NCBI RefSeq assembly: GCF_016807185.1
Contig: NZ_JAEVYN010000002.1
Coordinates: 372,001 to 436,000 of the forward strand
DNA from: Leptolyngbya sp. Cla-17
GTDB taxonomy: Bacteria > Cyanobacteriota > Cyanobacteriia > Leptolyngbyales > Leptolyngbyaceae
Direction: 5' to 3'
Length of the DNA: 64,000 bases
The notes under the pieces were generated by a model. That model made no database searches and was not told the origin of the DNA. It worked only from the letters and a program-made list of their open reading frames with translations. Shown piece after piece: positions 1 through 9,391 of this stretch. Position 1 is the first letter of the stretch. Each line of letters opens with the position of its first letter. The translations under genes and the position numbers were made by a program.

Positions 1-75
1 GTTAATGCGATTGACAATTCGCTAAGGCAGTGACCTAAGTTTGTTAACTATATTAGTGTGCAAGGAGCAATGACT

Positions 76-480
76 ATGGCAAGGCGAGCAAGAACAAGTG
101 CGACAGGTTTCTTGAGAGACTTTCAAGAGTTCATTCTGCGCGGCAATGTGATTGAGTTAGCAGTTGCCGTGATTATCGGTGGTGCCTTTGGCAAAATTGT
201 GGAGGCGTTTGTGAATTGGTTAATGTCTGTTGTGTTGAAGCCATTTTTGGACGCGGCAAATGTTAATCAACTCAAAGATTTACCTTTTGGGCTAGGCGAC
301 TTAGCGATCGCAATTGTGAATTTCTTGATTGTTGCTTTGGTGGTCTTTTTGATCATTCGCGCACTCGAAAAATTCATCCGAAAGCAAGAAGCAGAAACCC
401 CAATCGATCCCATATTGGAATCTCAAGAGCGCTTAACAGCCGCTATCGATCGCTTAACCAACACAATGAACCAACCTTAG
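76..480 (+). CDS. mscL: Large-conductance mechanosensitive channel MscL
   Basis: Homopentameric inner-membrane channel that opens under extreme membrane tension and releases solutes after hypo-osmotic shock. The protein has the MscL order: an amphipathic N-terminus (FLRDFQEFILRGNVIELAVAV), a glycine-rich pore helix ending in IIGGAFGKIVEAFVN, a short periplasmic loop, a second membrane helix (IAIVNFLIVALVVFLIIRALEK) and a charged cytoplasmic helix. About 134 residues is the usual length. The start at 76 is preferred because AAGGAG at 62-67 sits 8 bases ahead of it; the GTG at 58 lies upstream of that ribosome site and the ATG at 70 is too close to it. It converges on an MscS-like gene, so two osmotic safety valves lie side by side. 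Confidence 0.95.
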   Translation: MARRARTSATGFLRDFQEFILRGNVIELAVAVIIGGAFGKIVEAFVNWLMSVVLKPFLDAANVNQLKDLPFGLGDLAIAIVNFLIVALVVFLIIRALEKFIRKQEAETPIDPILESQERLTAAIDRLTNTMNQP

Positions 481-496
481 AGCAGTGTGGAAAGCA

Positions 497-521
497 AAAG
501 GCACCTGATGAAGGTGCCTTT
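497..521. terminator. Stem-loop terminator between convergent mscL and MscS-like gene
   Basis: AAAGGCACC and GGTGCCTTT form a perfect 9-bp stem around a 7-base loop, with A and T runs at its base on each strand. It starts 17 bases after the mscL stop and lies before the end of the convergent gene, so it could serve both directions. Confidence 0.8.
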
Positions 522-573
522 ATATTTGAAGCTTGAGGTTTAAGTCTCTAGTGATTGTGATTTCTATTGGCGC

Positions 574-1986
574 TTATCGTGATTGGCGCTTAAAGGTAGC
601 AAGCCATTCCCGCAGTTGCTCAGAGGCAACATCCCGTCCCCCTAAACCAAAGGCGATCGCGATCGCAACTGAGATCGCACCTAGCAGCAAGCCAAATGCC
701 AGGTTGATAATGTCGGGCGCAATACCAATTTGCCGCAACGCCAATGCTGATACCAGTACCAAAATCGCAATTTTTGCAGTCTGTCCTAAGATCTTAGACT
801 GAGGCGTTCCGGAACTGGCAATCAGGTTATAAGCAAGGTTTGCAAAATACAGACCCACTGCAAAAATAGCCAAGCCAACTAAAATTTGCCCAAAAATCAC
901 TAACAGCCCACCAACCAATGCTGTCAGCGCAGGAATGTTCAAAACGTCGATTGCCGCTACCGCTGAAAATAGTAAAATGCCAACCAGCGAAACAATGCCA
1001 GCAATCTCAGAAGGAGTACGGGTAGAAATTCCTCTGCCTGCATCGGGTTCAATTAACAATGGCTCGTTGTAAGGGCGAGCGACTGGTGGTGGAGGTGGAA
1101 TGACCGCAGCCTGTGATGGCAACCCTAACCAGACCAAAATATTGTTAAATCCAATACTGGTCAGGAGATTGGTGACTAACTTCTGGACAAATTGACCCAG
1201 TACATAGCCCAACGCCAGAATGACGAGCGCCGTGAGAATTTGAGGAATCGCTTCTAAAAAACGATTTAGCAGGGTTTGCACTGGCTGCAATGGTCCGCGC
1301 AGCTCCAATACGCCCAAAATAGCAGGCAAGAAAAATAAGAAGACAAACCAGTAGAGGACATCTCCTAACGTTTCGCTGAGTCGCATCTGCCCCGATCTCG
1401 GAGCAGGTTGGTCGGTTGCCTGGGTTAGCTTCTCATCTAAGGAAAAAGAGTGAGCAATCCGAATTGCCACCAGTCGAGTGATAGTTGCTACCAGCCAAGC
1501 GATCGCCGCAATAATTGCTGCTCCACCAATACGCGGTAAATAAGCAAAAATTTGGTTAAGAAAATTATTTAGGGGTTCCGAGACGGTCGTGAGTTTGAGT
1601 ACGTTCAACGCGGCGACCAACGCCAGGATCATCACTACCCAGAAAACAACTGATGAGGCAATGCCTTCAATGTTAGCCTCGCTTGCTTGACTACCGGTCA
1701 AGCCAGTAATCCGATTATCTAAATCTGTTTTACTGAGCAGTTTCCGAACTAGCGATGCCAACAAGAATGCAATCGCCAAACCAATCAGGAAGATCGCGAG
1801 CGCTCCCAACAAGTTGAAGAACAATCCTGGCAAATCTTTGACTATATTATTGAACAGATTATCGAACGGCTCAGGAGCCGATGTCGTTGGAGTTACCACG
1901 GTAGGCGTTTGCCCAAGCAGCAGATTGAACCCCCTCATCGAACTACTGGCGATCGAGTATCCAGTACCCAAAGAACCTTGAATCAT
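574..1986 (-). CDS. MscS-like mechanosensitive channel with TM-helix repeats (CmpX type)
   Basis: A 470-residue multi-pass membrane protein. It contains repeated amphipathic segments of the TM-helix (CmpX/MscS-like) type, each with a hydrophobic helix followed by polar residues and an LxxILxALVILxLGYxLGxFVxKLVxxLL pattern, visible around residues 45-85, 130-165, 230-275 and 335-375. It lacks a clear MscS beta domain. Related proteins are annotated as small-conductance mechanosensitive channels or conserved TM-helix proteins, so a role in tension sensing or ion leak is a family inference. A proline run near residue 300 separates the third and fourth repeats. It is convergent with mscL across a shared terminator. 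Confidence 0.75.
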   Translation of the reverse strand: MIQGSLGTGYSIASSSMRGFNLLLGQTPTVVTPTTSAPEPFDNLFNNIVKDLPGLFFNLLGALAIFLIGLAIAFLLASLVRKLLSKTDLDNRITGLTGSQASEANIEGIASSVVFWVVMILALVAALNVLKLTTVSEPLNNFLNQIFAYLPRIGGAAIIAAIAWLVATITRLVAIRIAHSFSLDEKLTQATDQPAPRSGQMRLSETLGDVLYWFVFLFFLPAILGVLELRGPLQPVQTLLNRFLEAIPQILTALVILALGYVLGQFVQKLVTNLLTSIGFNNILVWLGLPSQAAVIPPPPPVARPYNEPLLIEPDAGRGISTRTPSEIAGIVSLVGILLFSAVAAIDVLNIPALTALVGGLLVIFGQILVGLAIFAVGLYFANLAYNLIASSGTPQSKILGQTAKIAILVLVSALALRQIGIAPDIINLAFGLLLGAISVAIAIAFGLGGRDVASEQLREWLATFKRQSR

Positions 1987-2446
1987 GGTGCGCCTCTGAA
2001 AATTTCTAACGTCAGACAGCCAACAAAAGCCGTAAATCGCTCTAGTTTGCTATAAAAAACAAGTTTTGAGGATCTTTGTCGTTAATTTTGTGCCGTGTTG
2101 TCATTGCCAATAATACGGCAACCGTCAAAATTTCTCTGCTTTTGTTAGCACGAATAAATATCAAGGAGCGATCGCCGCTGGTTTTCTTTACTAAAACTTC
2201 TTCGAGCATTCTCATCAGGCAAATATGTTAGATGAGTATGTTAGATGAGAAAATCGCTAGAGTTCGCTAGCACCTTGAATTTCATTCGTACCTTGAATAT
2301 GGGATGAAACCAAAAAGTTTTTCAAAGGGGCGATCGCGCTCCTTTTTTGATTTGAATTGAGTTGGCATAAAGATCCGGTTTGAACTTTGGCATTCCATGC
2401 CTGAAGGGCTAGGCTGGTATGGAGTTAAAAGTAGGAAAAAAAGATC
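1987..2446. other. Intergenic region between divergent MscS-like gene and galE
   Basis: No supported gene in 460 bases. It must hold the promoters of both divergent genes. One visible local structure is an imperfect doubling of TATGTTAGATGAG around 2224-2249. A 72-codon minus-strand frame that overlaps the start of galE has no recognisable features and was not accepted. Confidence 0.5.
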
Positions 2447-3442
2447 ATGTCGCAACCAACGATCTTGGTAACGGGTGGAGCAGGTTACATTGGCTCCCAT
2501 GCGGTGCTTGCTTTACAGCAAGCGGGCTATGAGGTGGTCGTGCTTGATAATCTTGCCTATGGACATCAAGATATTGCAAATGACGTGTTAAAGGTCAAGT
2601 TGGTGGTGGGTGATACCTGCGATCGTGCCCTGCTGGACAGCCTCTTTGCCACTCATGATATTGCAGCCGTGATGCATTTTGCTGCCTATACTTACGTTGG
2701 CGAATCGGTCACCGATCCAGCAAAATACTACCGCAACAACTTTGTGGGCACCCTAACGCTGCTCGAAGCGATGATGGCTGCTTCCATTAACAAGTTTGTC
2801 TTTTCTTCCACTTGTGCGACCTATGGCGTTCCTAAAGCCGTTCCCATTCCAGAAGATCATCCGCAAGACCCGATTAGCCCTTACGGGGTTAGCAAACTGA
2901 TGATTGAGCAAGTGCTAAAAGATTTTGACAGCGCCTATCAATTTAAATCAGTTCGTTTTCGCTATTTCAATGCTGCGGGGGCTGATCCGGCAGGACAATT
3001 GGGCGAAGACCATGTTCCTGAAACCCATCTGATTCCGCTCGTGCTGCTGACTGCTTTGGGCAAACGAGATTCTATTTCTATTTTTGGCACCGATTACCCA
3101 ACTCCAGACGGCACTTGCATTCGAGACTATATCCATGTAACTGATTTGGCAGCGGCTCATGTCTTAGGGTTAGAGTATTTGCTCAAAGGTGGCGACACGA
3201 CAGCATTCAACTTGGGCAATGGCAACGGTTTTTCAGTGAAAGAGGTGATTGAAGCTGCCCGCCAGATTACCGGTCGCGAGATCAAAGCCGTGGAGTGCCC
3301 TCGCCGCCCTGGAGATCCACCGGCGCTAGTTGGCAGCAGCGATCGCGCTCGTAGCATCCTAGGTTGGAATCCTCAATATGCCGAAATCAATCAAATCATT
3401 GCCCATGCCTGGAATTGGCACCAAAAACGGCATAGCGACTAA
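2447..3442 (+). CDS. galE: UDP-glucose 4-epimerase GalE
   Basis: Interconverts UDP-glucose and UDP-galactose in the cytoplasm, feeding polysaccharide and galactolipid synthesis. The 331-residue protein is a classic extended short-chain dehydrogenase: N-terminal NAD-binding TGGAGYIGSHA, the FAAYTYVGESV segment, catalytic SSTCATYG and the YGVSK Tyr/Lys pair, then the C-terminal substrate part with NLGNGNGFSVKEVI and RPGDPPALVGSSDRA. Length is normal for the family. No strong ribosome site precedes the ATG, but the glycine motif begins only a few residues in, which leaves little choice of start. It appears to be monocistronic. Confidence 0.95.
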   Translation: MSQPTILVTGGAGYIGSHAVLALQQAGYEVVVLDNLAYGHQDIANDVLKVKLVVGDTCDRALLDSLFATHDIAAVMHFAAYTYVGESVTDPAKYYRNNFVGTLTLLEAMMAASINKFVFSSTCATYGVPKAVPIPEDHPQDPISPYGVSKLMIEQVLKDFDSAYQFKSVRFRYFNAAGADPAGQLGEDHVPETHLIPLVLLTALGKRDSISIFGTDYPTPDGTCIRDYIHVTDLAAAHVLGLEYLLKGGDTTAFNLGNGNGFSVKEVIEAARQITGREIKAVECPRRPGDPPALVGSSDRARSILGWNPQYAEINQIIAHAWNWHQKRHSD

Positions 3443-3490
3443 CGTTGCGAAGGCTCTCCGAAGGAGTTATGGCGATCGCGTGATGGGCGC
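3443..3490. repeat. Possible dispersed HIP1-containing repeat after galE
   Basis: The stretch has GGCTCTCCGAAGGAG, a short CTCC/GGAG hairpin, followed by a HIP1 core in GCGATCGCGTGATGGG. The same 16 bases GCGATCGCGTGATGGG occur again near 59047. Short hairpin-plus-HIP1 units are commonly dispersed in cyanobacterial intergenic DNA; here the evidence is only this partial second copy. Confidence 0.35.
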
Positions 3491-3555
3491 AATCGAAATA
3501 CACTTTAGAAGCATGGCAAATAGAAAGTAAGGCAGCGAGAAGTGAGGTCAAGACC

Positions 3556-4050
3556 ATGCCTAAACGCAAGATCATCGTGTTTGTGGCGATTGGGATCTTG
3601 ATGGGATTGAGTGTCATTGGCGTGACACAACTCGTGAAACGCTCTCTCTGGGAATCGCTAGAAGTACGCGTGGCATGGCTGATTGTGACTCGGTATTGTC
3701 CTAATTGCGATCTACAGGGCGTGCATTTGCCAAGAGCCAACTTGCAAAATGCCAATTTGCAAAACGCCAAATTAAACGGCACTAATCTCAGTGAAGCCAA
3801 CTTACAGGGAGCGAACCTCACTCAAGTGAGCCTACAATACGCAGATCTCAGCCTCACTAACCTCGCTGATGCTAACTTATCGGGTGCCAATCTAGAAACA
3901 GCCGATCTGGTTGGCGCGGTTCTCTCTAAAGCCAATCTTCAAAACGCATCACTGAAACAAACGAGCTTACGATTTGCCGATTTAGACGCGGCTGATTTAA
4001 CCGGAGCTACCCTCCTTCAAGCGGATTTGGATGGCGTTAGTGGACTGTAG
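3556..4050 (+). CDS. Pentapeptide repeat protein with N-terminal membrane anchor
   Basis: 164 residues. Residues about 5-22 are a hydrophobic membrane segment (IIVFVAIGILMGLSVIGV). From about residue 55 the protein is made of A(D/N)LxxA pentapeptides (LPRANLQNANLQNAKLNGTNLSEAN and onward), which fold as a right-handed quadrilateral beta-helix. Two cysteines (CPNCDLQG) immediately precede the repeats. Such proteins are abundant in cyanobacteria and mostly of unknown function. The start is an ATG with a purine-rich GAAGTGAGG stretch upstream. Membrane-tethered, non-catalytic scaffold is the most that can be inferred. Confidence 0.85.
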   Translation: MPKRKIIVFVAIGILMGLSVIGVTQLVKRSLWESLEVRVAWLIVTRYCPNCDLQGVHLPRANLQNANLQNAKLNGTNLSEANLQGANLTQVSLQYADLSLTNLADANLSGANLETADLVGAVLSKANLQNASLKQTSLRFADLDAADLTGATLLQADLDGVSGL

Positions 4051-4200
4051 CAATGCGGAGTGCTAGGTATGAAGTGCTAGGTGGGCACTAGTTAGTAGGT
4101 GCGGAGTGCGGAGGTTTGCGAAGGAGTGATTTCAAAACTCTAAGCTCTCAATTCCGAACTTTAGACTCCGAACTCCAAACTCCAAACTTTGCACTAAACC
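4051..4200. repeat. Short heptad-like tandem repeats (STRR type)
   Basis: At 4151-4190 CCGAACT, CCAAACT and variants recur every 7-8 bases. Upstream, TGCGGAGTGC appears at 4054 and 4100 and GTGCTAGGT is doubled. This is the degenerate short tandem repeat style common between cyanobacterial genes. The same style recurs at 15121-15140 and 43350-43380 and inside three coding regions in this window. Confidence 0.6.
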
Positions 4201-4245
4201 GTTCGCTATGTAACTGACAGATGCGGCTGAGTTTGAGAGGCTGCA

Positions 4246-4461
4246 ATGATGAGATTCAATTCTTCAGTTAAATCTGCCGCGATCACAGGTGGAATTAGTA
4301 TTTTGGCAGGGGGCATTGCCTTTGCTTATTGGAGCTTTGGCAATCATCCGACCTGCCTTCGCATGGTATCAGGCGGCACATTAGAAAGTGTTTATAGTAC
4401 GGGCTGCGTCCATCCTCAACGGTATCGCCGATGGACACGTACCGCCCAGCGAGAATCATGA
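4246..4461 (+). CDS. Small membrane-anchored hypothetical protein
   Basis: 71 residues, not recognised. Residues about 12-30 form one membrane helix or uncleaved signal (AAITGGISILAGGIAFAYW), followed by a short segment with two cysteines (TCLRMVSGG and STGCVHP) and a basic tail. GAGAGG lies 5 bases before the first of two adjacent ATG codons. The two cysteines after the membrane segment would be outside the cytoplasm if the N-terminus is inside. It lies alone between pentapeptide and trmFO genes. A chance frame cannot be excluded. Confidence 0.45.
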   Translation: MMRFNSSVKSAAITGGISILAGGIAFAYWSFGNHPTCLRMVSGGTLESVYSTGCVHPQRYRRWTRTAQRES

Positions 4462-4513
4462 TGAATTGTAGATGTGAGAGAGTGCCCCAGATTGCAATAT
4501 CCGATCGCTCTGC

Positions 4514-5896
4514 TCAAATCGCCACTTCTAAACTTTCTCCCACTCGGTGCTGGCTCCAACGAGTGAGATCGGCAAACGAGCGATCGCGATATACACCGTA
4601 GCGTTCTTGTTTGTTGCGAATGCGATCGGGTAAGGCAGGCAGAATGCCAAAGTTTGGCGGCATCGGCTGAAAATGTTTTGGCGATGCAGAGCTAATAAAC
4701 TCAAACAGCGCTCCAATCATCGTAGTCCCCGGTAAGACTAAGAGACTTTGCCCCAACGCTACTCTTGCTGCGTTAGTACCAGCGAGCCAGCCGCCAGCCG
4801 CTGCCGCCGTGTAGCCTTCGGTGCCCACTAACTGTCCTGCTGCAAGTAACGTTGAGCGCTGTTTAAATTGCAGAGTTGGATGCAGCAGCTCTGGCGCATT
4901 GATAAACGTATTGCGATGCATTACCCCCATCCGCACAAATTCCGCGTTTTCCAAACCAGGAATTAGCTTGAATACACGTTTCTGTTCGCTCCAGCGCAAG
5001 TTGGTTTGAAAACCAACCATATTCCACAATTGACCTGCTTTATCTTCTTGCCGCAGTTGCACCACTGCATAGGGACGCTTTGCCTTGTTTTCTGGTTCGC
5101 GAAAATCTCCCAAACGGGGATCAAACAAACCCACGGGCTTCAGCGGACCGTACCGCATGGTATCTTCACCGCGTCTTGCCATTTCTTCAATCGGCAAACA
5201 GGCTTCAAAAAACTTAGCGGTTTCTCGCTCAAAATCTTTTAGTTCTGCTTGTTCTGCCTGACAGAGTTCTTGCCAAAAGAGTAAATATTGTTCCCGATTC
5301 AGGGGGCAGTTCAGATATGCCGCTTCGCCACGGTCATACCGAGATGCTAAAAAAGCAAGATCATAGTTAATCGATTCGCCGACCACAATCGGGCTGGCTG
5401 CATCAAAAAAGCTCATGTAGTCCATGCCGGTGAAGCGATGCAAATCAGCCGCCAAATCGGGACTGGTCAAAGGTCCTGTAGTCAGGACAACAATACCATC
5501 CTCAGGAATCGATCGAACTTCGCCTCGACGCAGCTCAATTAAAGGATGATTTGCCAAGGTTTCAGTTAGGGTTTGGCTGAAGACCGCCCGATCAACCGCT
5601 AAGGCTCCCCCGGCAGGAACGGAATGGGTATCTGCGGTGGAAATCACGATCGATCCTAGCCGACGCAGTTCCTCATGCAACAGCCCAGAGGCGCGATCGC
5701 TTGCTTGCGCCCCGAAAGAATTGCTGCAAACCAACTCTGCCAAGTGCTGAGAGTGATGTGCGGGACTGAGCCGCTGAGGGCGCATTTCGTGCAGGATGAC
5801 AGGCACACCCGCTTGCGCAACTTGCCACGCTGCCTCTGTTCCGGCTAATCCTCCACCAATCACATGAATGGGTTGCTGCATAACACTCGTCTCCAT
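4514..5896 (-). CDS. trmFO: Folate/FAD-dependent tRNA (uracil-5-)-methyltransferase TrmFO
   Basis: Makes ribothymidine at position 54 in the T-loop of tRNA using methylene-tetrahydrofolate and FADH2, in place of SAM-dependent TrmA. The 460-residue protein begins with the FAD-binding GGGLAGTEAAWQ motif, then the family signature HEMRPQRLSPAHHSQHLAELVCSNSF containing the conserved cysteine, and ends with GTEGYTAAAAGGWLAGTNAA, the second FAD-contacting region. It lies 40 bases downstream of mrdA on the same strand and may share its transcript. A start at the second methionine (residue 5) is also possible. Confidence 0.95.
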   Translation of the reverse strand: METSVMQQPIHVIGGGLAGTEAAWQVAQAGVPVILHEMRPQRLSPAHHSQHLAELVCSNSFGAQASDRASGLLHEELRRLGSIVISTADTHSVPAGGALAVDRAVFSQTLTETLANHPLIELRRGEVRSIPEDGIVVLTTGPLTSPDLAADLHRFTGMDYMSFFDAASPIVVGESINYDLAFLASRYDRGEAAYLNCPLNREQYLLFWQELCQAEQAELKDFERETAKFFEACLPIEEMARRGEDTMRYGPLKPVGLFDPRLGDFREPENKAKRPYAVVQLRQEDKAGQLWNMVGFQTNLRWSEQKRVFKLIPGLENAEFVRMGVMHRNTFINAPELLHPTLQFKQRSTLLAAGQLVGTEGYTAAAAGGWLAGTNAARVALGQSLLVLPGTTMIGALFEFISSASPKHFQPMPPNFGILPALPDRIRNKQERYGVYRDRSFADLTRWSQHRVGESLEVAI

Positions 5897-5936
5897 ACTT
5901 CAACGGCTGACTATTTAATTACTGCCCTAAATTGGC

Positions 5937-7739
5937 TTACGGTTTGGGCAAAGGAGATCCTTTCTTCTTCAGATCAAAGTAGGCTTTTAGTACTTGCCGT
6001 ACGATGGGCGCTCCTACAGAACCGCCACCACCACCCGATTTCTCAGCAAAGGCGACTACCACAATTTCAGGGGTATCCGAAGGAGCATAAGCACCAAACC
6101 AAGTATCCGAACCCCCCCCCACATCTTCGGAGGTGCCACTTTTGCCGGAAATTGCAGGTAAGCTTGGGTCGTATACTCCGCCTCCTGTACCGTAAGTTAC
6201 GACTTCCCGCAAGCCGCTTTGGAGCTTTTGAGTGGTAGTTGGCAGCAGATTTAATGATTCACGCCAGTTTTTAGATTCTTCATTGTCCTTCAATAAATGC
6301 GGCTTCACTAAAAAACCGCCATTGGCAGGCACTGCAAACATCACAGCAACTTGCAGGGGTGAAGTCAGCAGATATCCCTGCCCAATCGACATATTGACGG
6401 TGTCGCCTAAAAACCAGCCTTCCTTCAATTCCTTCTGCTTCCAGGCCTCATCGGGCACCAAGCCGGGAGCCTCTTCGACCGCCAGCTCAATGCCAGTTTT
6501 GCGTCCAAATCCAAAGCGCCGCGTCCAGTCGATTAGGGTTTGGTCACCAATGGTCATTGCTACTTGGTAAAAGAAAGTATCACTGCTATGGGCGATCGCA
6601 CCTGGAAAATCTAACGGCCCAAATCCTGCGCGGTTCCAATCGTTAAATTCAATGCCGCCAATCATGAGCGAAGGATAGGTTGGTAACACGGTGTCTGGGC
6701 TAAATTTGCCAGACTCCAGACCTGCTGCCGTGGTCACAATCTTAAACGTACTCGCGGGCTGAAAAGCTTGCAACGCCCGATTTACAAAGGGATGATCCGC
6801 ACTCTGTAATTGCTCCCATTGGGCATCGGTAATGCGCGTTGAAAACAAATTAGGATCGAATGCAGGACGACTCACCATTGCTAAAACAGCCCCATTGCGA
6901 GGGTCAAGCGCCACGATCGCCCCTTTGCGATCGCCCAATGCCTGCTCCGCCACCTTTTGCAAATCCACATCCAGCGTCAGCGAAACATCTTGACCCGTTT
7001 TGGTAGCCTTCTGCCCCAAAATTCTCACCACCTGTCCTGCACCGTCCACCTCTACCTGCTGACCACCCCATTCTCCTCGCAGCAAACTTTCATACGCCAA
7101 TTCAATGCCCATTTGCCCAGTCACATCCCCCAACCGATAGCCATCATCCTGACGCTGCTTCAGTTCTTCATCGCTAAGTTCGCCTGTGTAACCCAACACA
7201 TGTGCTGCCAAATCTCCATTCGGGTAGTAGCGCACCGCTTCTGCATCCACCTGCACCCCTTCCAACTCAGCACTATATTCTGTTAAAGCCGTGACCTGCT
7301 CTGGACTAATGCCCCGAGCCACTCGCACCAAAAAAGGTGAATTATAACCTGCCTGGTCTAACCGCTCTAGTACCACTTTTTCAGGAATTTTGAGAACTTG
7401 AGCTAGGCGCTTAACCGTGCTCCCCCATACGGCTTTCTTGCGAGCCAAAGGCCACAAAAAAACCGAATGAGACAATCGGCTTCCCGCCAAAATCCGACCT
7501 TTGCGATCCAAAACTTTGCCCCGCTCAGGTTGCTTCGGAATCAGCCGAATGCGATTGTTTTCAGCTAATTTTCGGTTGGCAGCGCCGTCTAAAAGCTGCA
7601 AATATACCAAGCGACCACCTAAACCACCCAGCACTATTAGGGATGCGATCGCCATCAAAAAGATCGAGCGATAGCGCTGTCCCACAGTACGGTTTTCAGA
7701 TTGAGTAGCCGTAGTAAAAGGCGATTGAGTTAGCGTCAT
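5937..7739 (-). CDS. mrdA: Penicillin-binding protein 2 (peptidoglycan transpeptidase)
   Basis: Class B PBP that cross-links peptidoglycan during lateral wall growth. Order: short cytoplasmic N-terminus, one membrane helix at about residues 28-50 (IFLMAIASLIVLGGLGGRLVYLQLL), the dimerisation domain with RGKVLDRKGRILA, then the transpeptidase domain. The active-site serine is S330 in PASTFK, followed by SSDT as the second motif and KSGTSEDV as the third. Length of 600 is normal. A glycine-rich stretch (EKSGGGGGSVG) lies near the end. It precedes trmFO by 40 bases. The elongation-type transpeptidase call is more secure than the gene symbol. Confidence 0.92.
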   Translation of the reverse strand: MTLTQSPFTTATQSENRTVGQRYRSIFLMAIASLIVLGGLGGRLVYLQLLDGAANRKLAENNRIRLIPKQPERGKVLDRKGRILAGSRLSHSVFLWPLARKKAVWGSTVKRLAQVLKIPEKVVLERLDQAGYNSPFLVRVARGISPEQVTALTEYSAELEGVQVDAEAVRYYPNGDLAAHVLGYTGELSDEELKQRQDDGYRLGDVTGQMGIELAYESLLRGEWGGQQVEVDGAGQVVRILGQKATKTGQDVSLTLDVDLQKVAEQALGDRKGAIVALDPRNGAVLAMVSRPAFDPNLFSTRITDAQWEQLQSADHPFVNRALQAFQPASTFKIVTTAAGLESGKFSPDTVLPTYPSLMIGGIEFNDWNRAGFGPLDFPGAIAHSSDTFFYQVAMTIGDQTLIDWTRRFGFGRKTGIELAVEEAPGLVPDEAWKQKELKEGWFLGDTVNMSIGQGYLLTSPLQVAVMFAVPANGGFLVKPHLLKDNEESKNWRESLNLLPTTTQKLQSGLREVVTYGTGGGVYDPSLPAISGKSGTSEDVGGGSDTWFGAYAPSDTPEIVVVAFAEKSGGGGGSVGAPIVRQVLKAYFDLKKKGSPLPKP

Positions 7740-8163
7740 GAACTAGCAATAGTAACAACTTGTTTACTTAGCAATTAAGACCAACTGAGTAAACGTAAAC
7801 CTTAGCGCAAGAGATAATTGCCATTACAACGTATTACAAAAAATATTGACCCAGAGTGAAAGGTCCATCTTTGTTCACTTGCAATGCACAAAAATTAAAT
7901 GACGCAATAAAAAGAAAAGTGCTAGTTGGTGACTCTTTTTGCGGGTTGGGCAACCTATAATCATTCAATCCAAAGAAATTTTGCAATTCCCCAGATTGAT
8001 AGGATAGTTTACTTTGAGTACACATATGTCGAATTACAAGCTGGGTCGACTCAACCTAGCTTTGTGAAGAGAAGATAAGTGGACACGATAAACTAAATGT
8101 CTGCTTCAACACCTTATCAAAATTACGAGATGGGGATTGAACGCTTACAGGGAAATCTTCACT
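7740..8163. other. Intergenic region upstream of mrdA and the pot operon
   Basis: 424 bases between divergent transcription units. No convincing gene: a 63-codon minus-strand frame at 7834-8025 and a 66-codon frame overlapping potA show no family features. AT-rich, with GTTTACTTA and TAAACGTAAAC flanking 7760-7798 as a weak inverted pair near the mrdA start. Confidence 0.45.
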
Positions 8164-9303
8164 ATGTCTCAGGCTGCGATCCAAAATCGAACCTTTACGA
8201 CAGCTGACACCGAATTTGATGTCGAACTTCGTAAGGTCTTCAAAGTTTTCAATCATGAATCCGTTGTTCGCGGCGTTGATTTGGCTATTCGTCGTGGAGA
8301 ATTTTTTAGCATCTTGGGACCCTCTGGGTGTGGCAAGACTACTACGCTACGTCTGATCGCAGGCTTTGAAACTCCATCTTCAGGCGAAGTTTTGATTCGA
8401 GGTCAGTTAGTCAACCGCGTACCGCCCTATCGTCGTCCAGTAAACACAGTTTTTCAAAGCTACGCCCTGTTTAGCCATCTCACCGTGTGGGAAAACATTG
8501 CTTTTGGGCTAAGGCTAAAAAAACAAAGCAAGGCAGAGGTGCAAATTCAGGTAGATGAAGCGTTAAAGCTGGTCAAAATGGATGGGTTTGCCAAGCGATT
8601 TCCAGCACAACTCTCTGGTGGACAACAGCAACGGGTGGCGTTGGCAAGAGCGTTAGTCAATCGCCCGGCTGTCCTGCTGTTAGACGAACCTCTAGGCGCA
8701 TTAGATTTGAAGCTGCGGAAAGAAATGCAGGTCGAGCTATCAACTCTTCATCAGGAACTCGGCTTGACCTTTGTTATGGTGACTCATGATCAAGAAGAAG
8801 CAATGAGTCTGTCTGATCGCATTGCGGTCATGAATCAAGGCAATATCGAGCAGATTGATTCTCCAGAACGGATTTATGAACATCCCAAAACGCCATTTGT
8901 GGCGGATTTTATTGGAGACACCAACCTGTTTCACGGCAAGATTGAGGGATTTTCTGCTGATGCTCTGTGGCTGATTACTGATAACGGTTTGAAGATAAAA
9001 GCCAAGCCATCCAACTCTGGAGAAGCCCTCACTTCTGGGTCAGTTGTCATTAGTGTACGACCTGAAAAAATTCGCCTGAGCCTATCGCCCTTTGAGTATG
9101 AAGCTAACGCATTTGAAGGACGACTCCGCACGGTCATGTATCTGGGAACTCATGTTCATTATGTGGTTGAGTTAGCATCGGGCGATCGCCTGACCGTGAT
9201 GCAGCCTAGCCTCTCCGGCGAATTGCCTGGAGAAGATACCCCGCTCTATCTGATGTGGGATGTTAACGATTGTCTAGCACTGTCGATGTCGGGAGCGCGG
9301 TAA
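8164..9303 (+). CDS. potA: Polyamine ABC transporter ATP-binding protein PotA
   Basis: ATPase subunit that powers spermidine/putrescine uptake at the cytoplasmic face of the plasma membrane. Walker A is GPSGCGKTT, the Q-loop follows in VFQSYALF, the signature is LSGGQQQRVALARA, Walker B is VLLLDEPLGALD and the switch histidine is in VTHDQEEA. The C-terminal about 120 residues form a TOBE-type beta domain (SVVISVRPEKIRL). The start at 8164 is chosen because CAGGGAAA lies 8 bases ahead; a TTG at 8137 would add nine residues. First gene of potA-D-B-C. Family alternatives with other substrates (Fe, thiamine) are made unlikely by the PotD-like neighbour. Confidence 0.93.
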   Translation: MSQAAIQNRTFTTADTEFDVELRKVFKVFNHESVVRGVDLAIRRGEFFSILGPSGCGKTTTLRLIAGFETPSSGEVLIRGQLVNRVPPYRRPVNTVFQSYALFSHLTVWENIAFGLRLKKQSKAEVQIQVDEALKLVKMDGFAKRFPAQLSGGQQQRVALARALVNRPAVLLLDEPLGALDLKLRKEMQVELSTLHQELGLTFVMVTHDQEEAMSLSDRIAVMNQGNIEQIDSPERIYEHPKTPFVADFIGDTNLFHGKIEGFSADALWLITDNGLKIKAKPSNSGEALTSGSVVISVRPEKIRLSLSPFEYEANAFEGRLRTVMYLGTHVHYVVELASGDRLTVMQPSLSGELPGEDTPLYLMWDVNDCLALSMSGAR

Positions 9304-9391
9304 TAGGTGCCCGGTAATCAGGTTTCGGGGGCAGATAAGTAAGGATACGCTTCCCTCCCCCTTCTCGCCCTTAGCTTTTAGTTCCCACTTT

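Noticed and set aside
533..802. 89-codon plus-strand open frame
   Set aside because: It is antisense to the end of the MscS-like gene; the protein has no family character.
2282..2500. 72-codon minus-strand frame upstream of galE
   Set aside because: Overlaps the galE start on the other strand and shows no ribosome site or known features.
7834..8025. 63-codon minus-strand frame between mrdA and potA
   Set aside because: No recognisable motif or ribosome site; AT-rich intergenic DNA gives such frames by chance.
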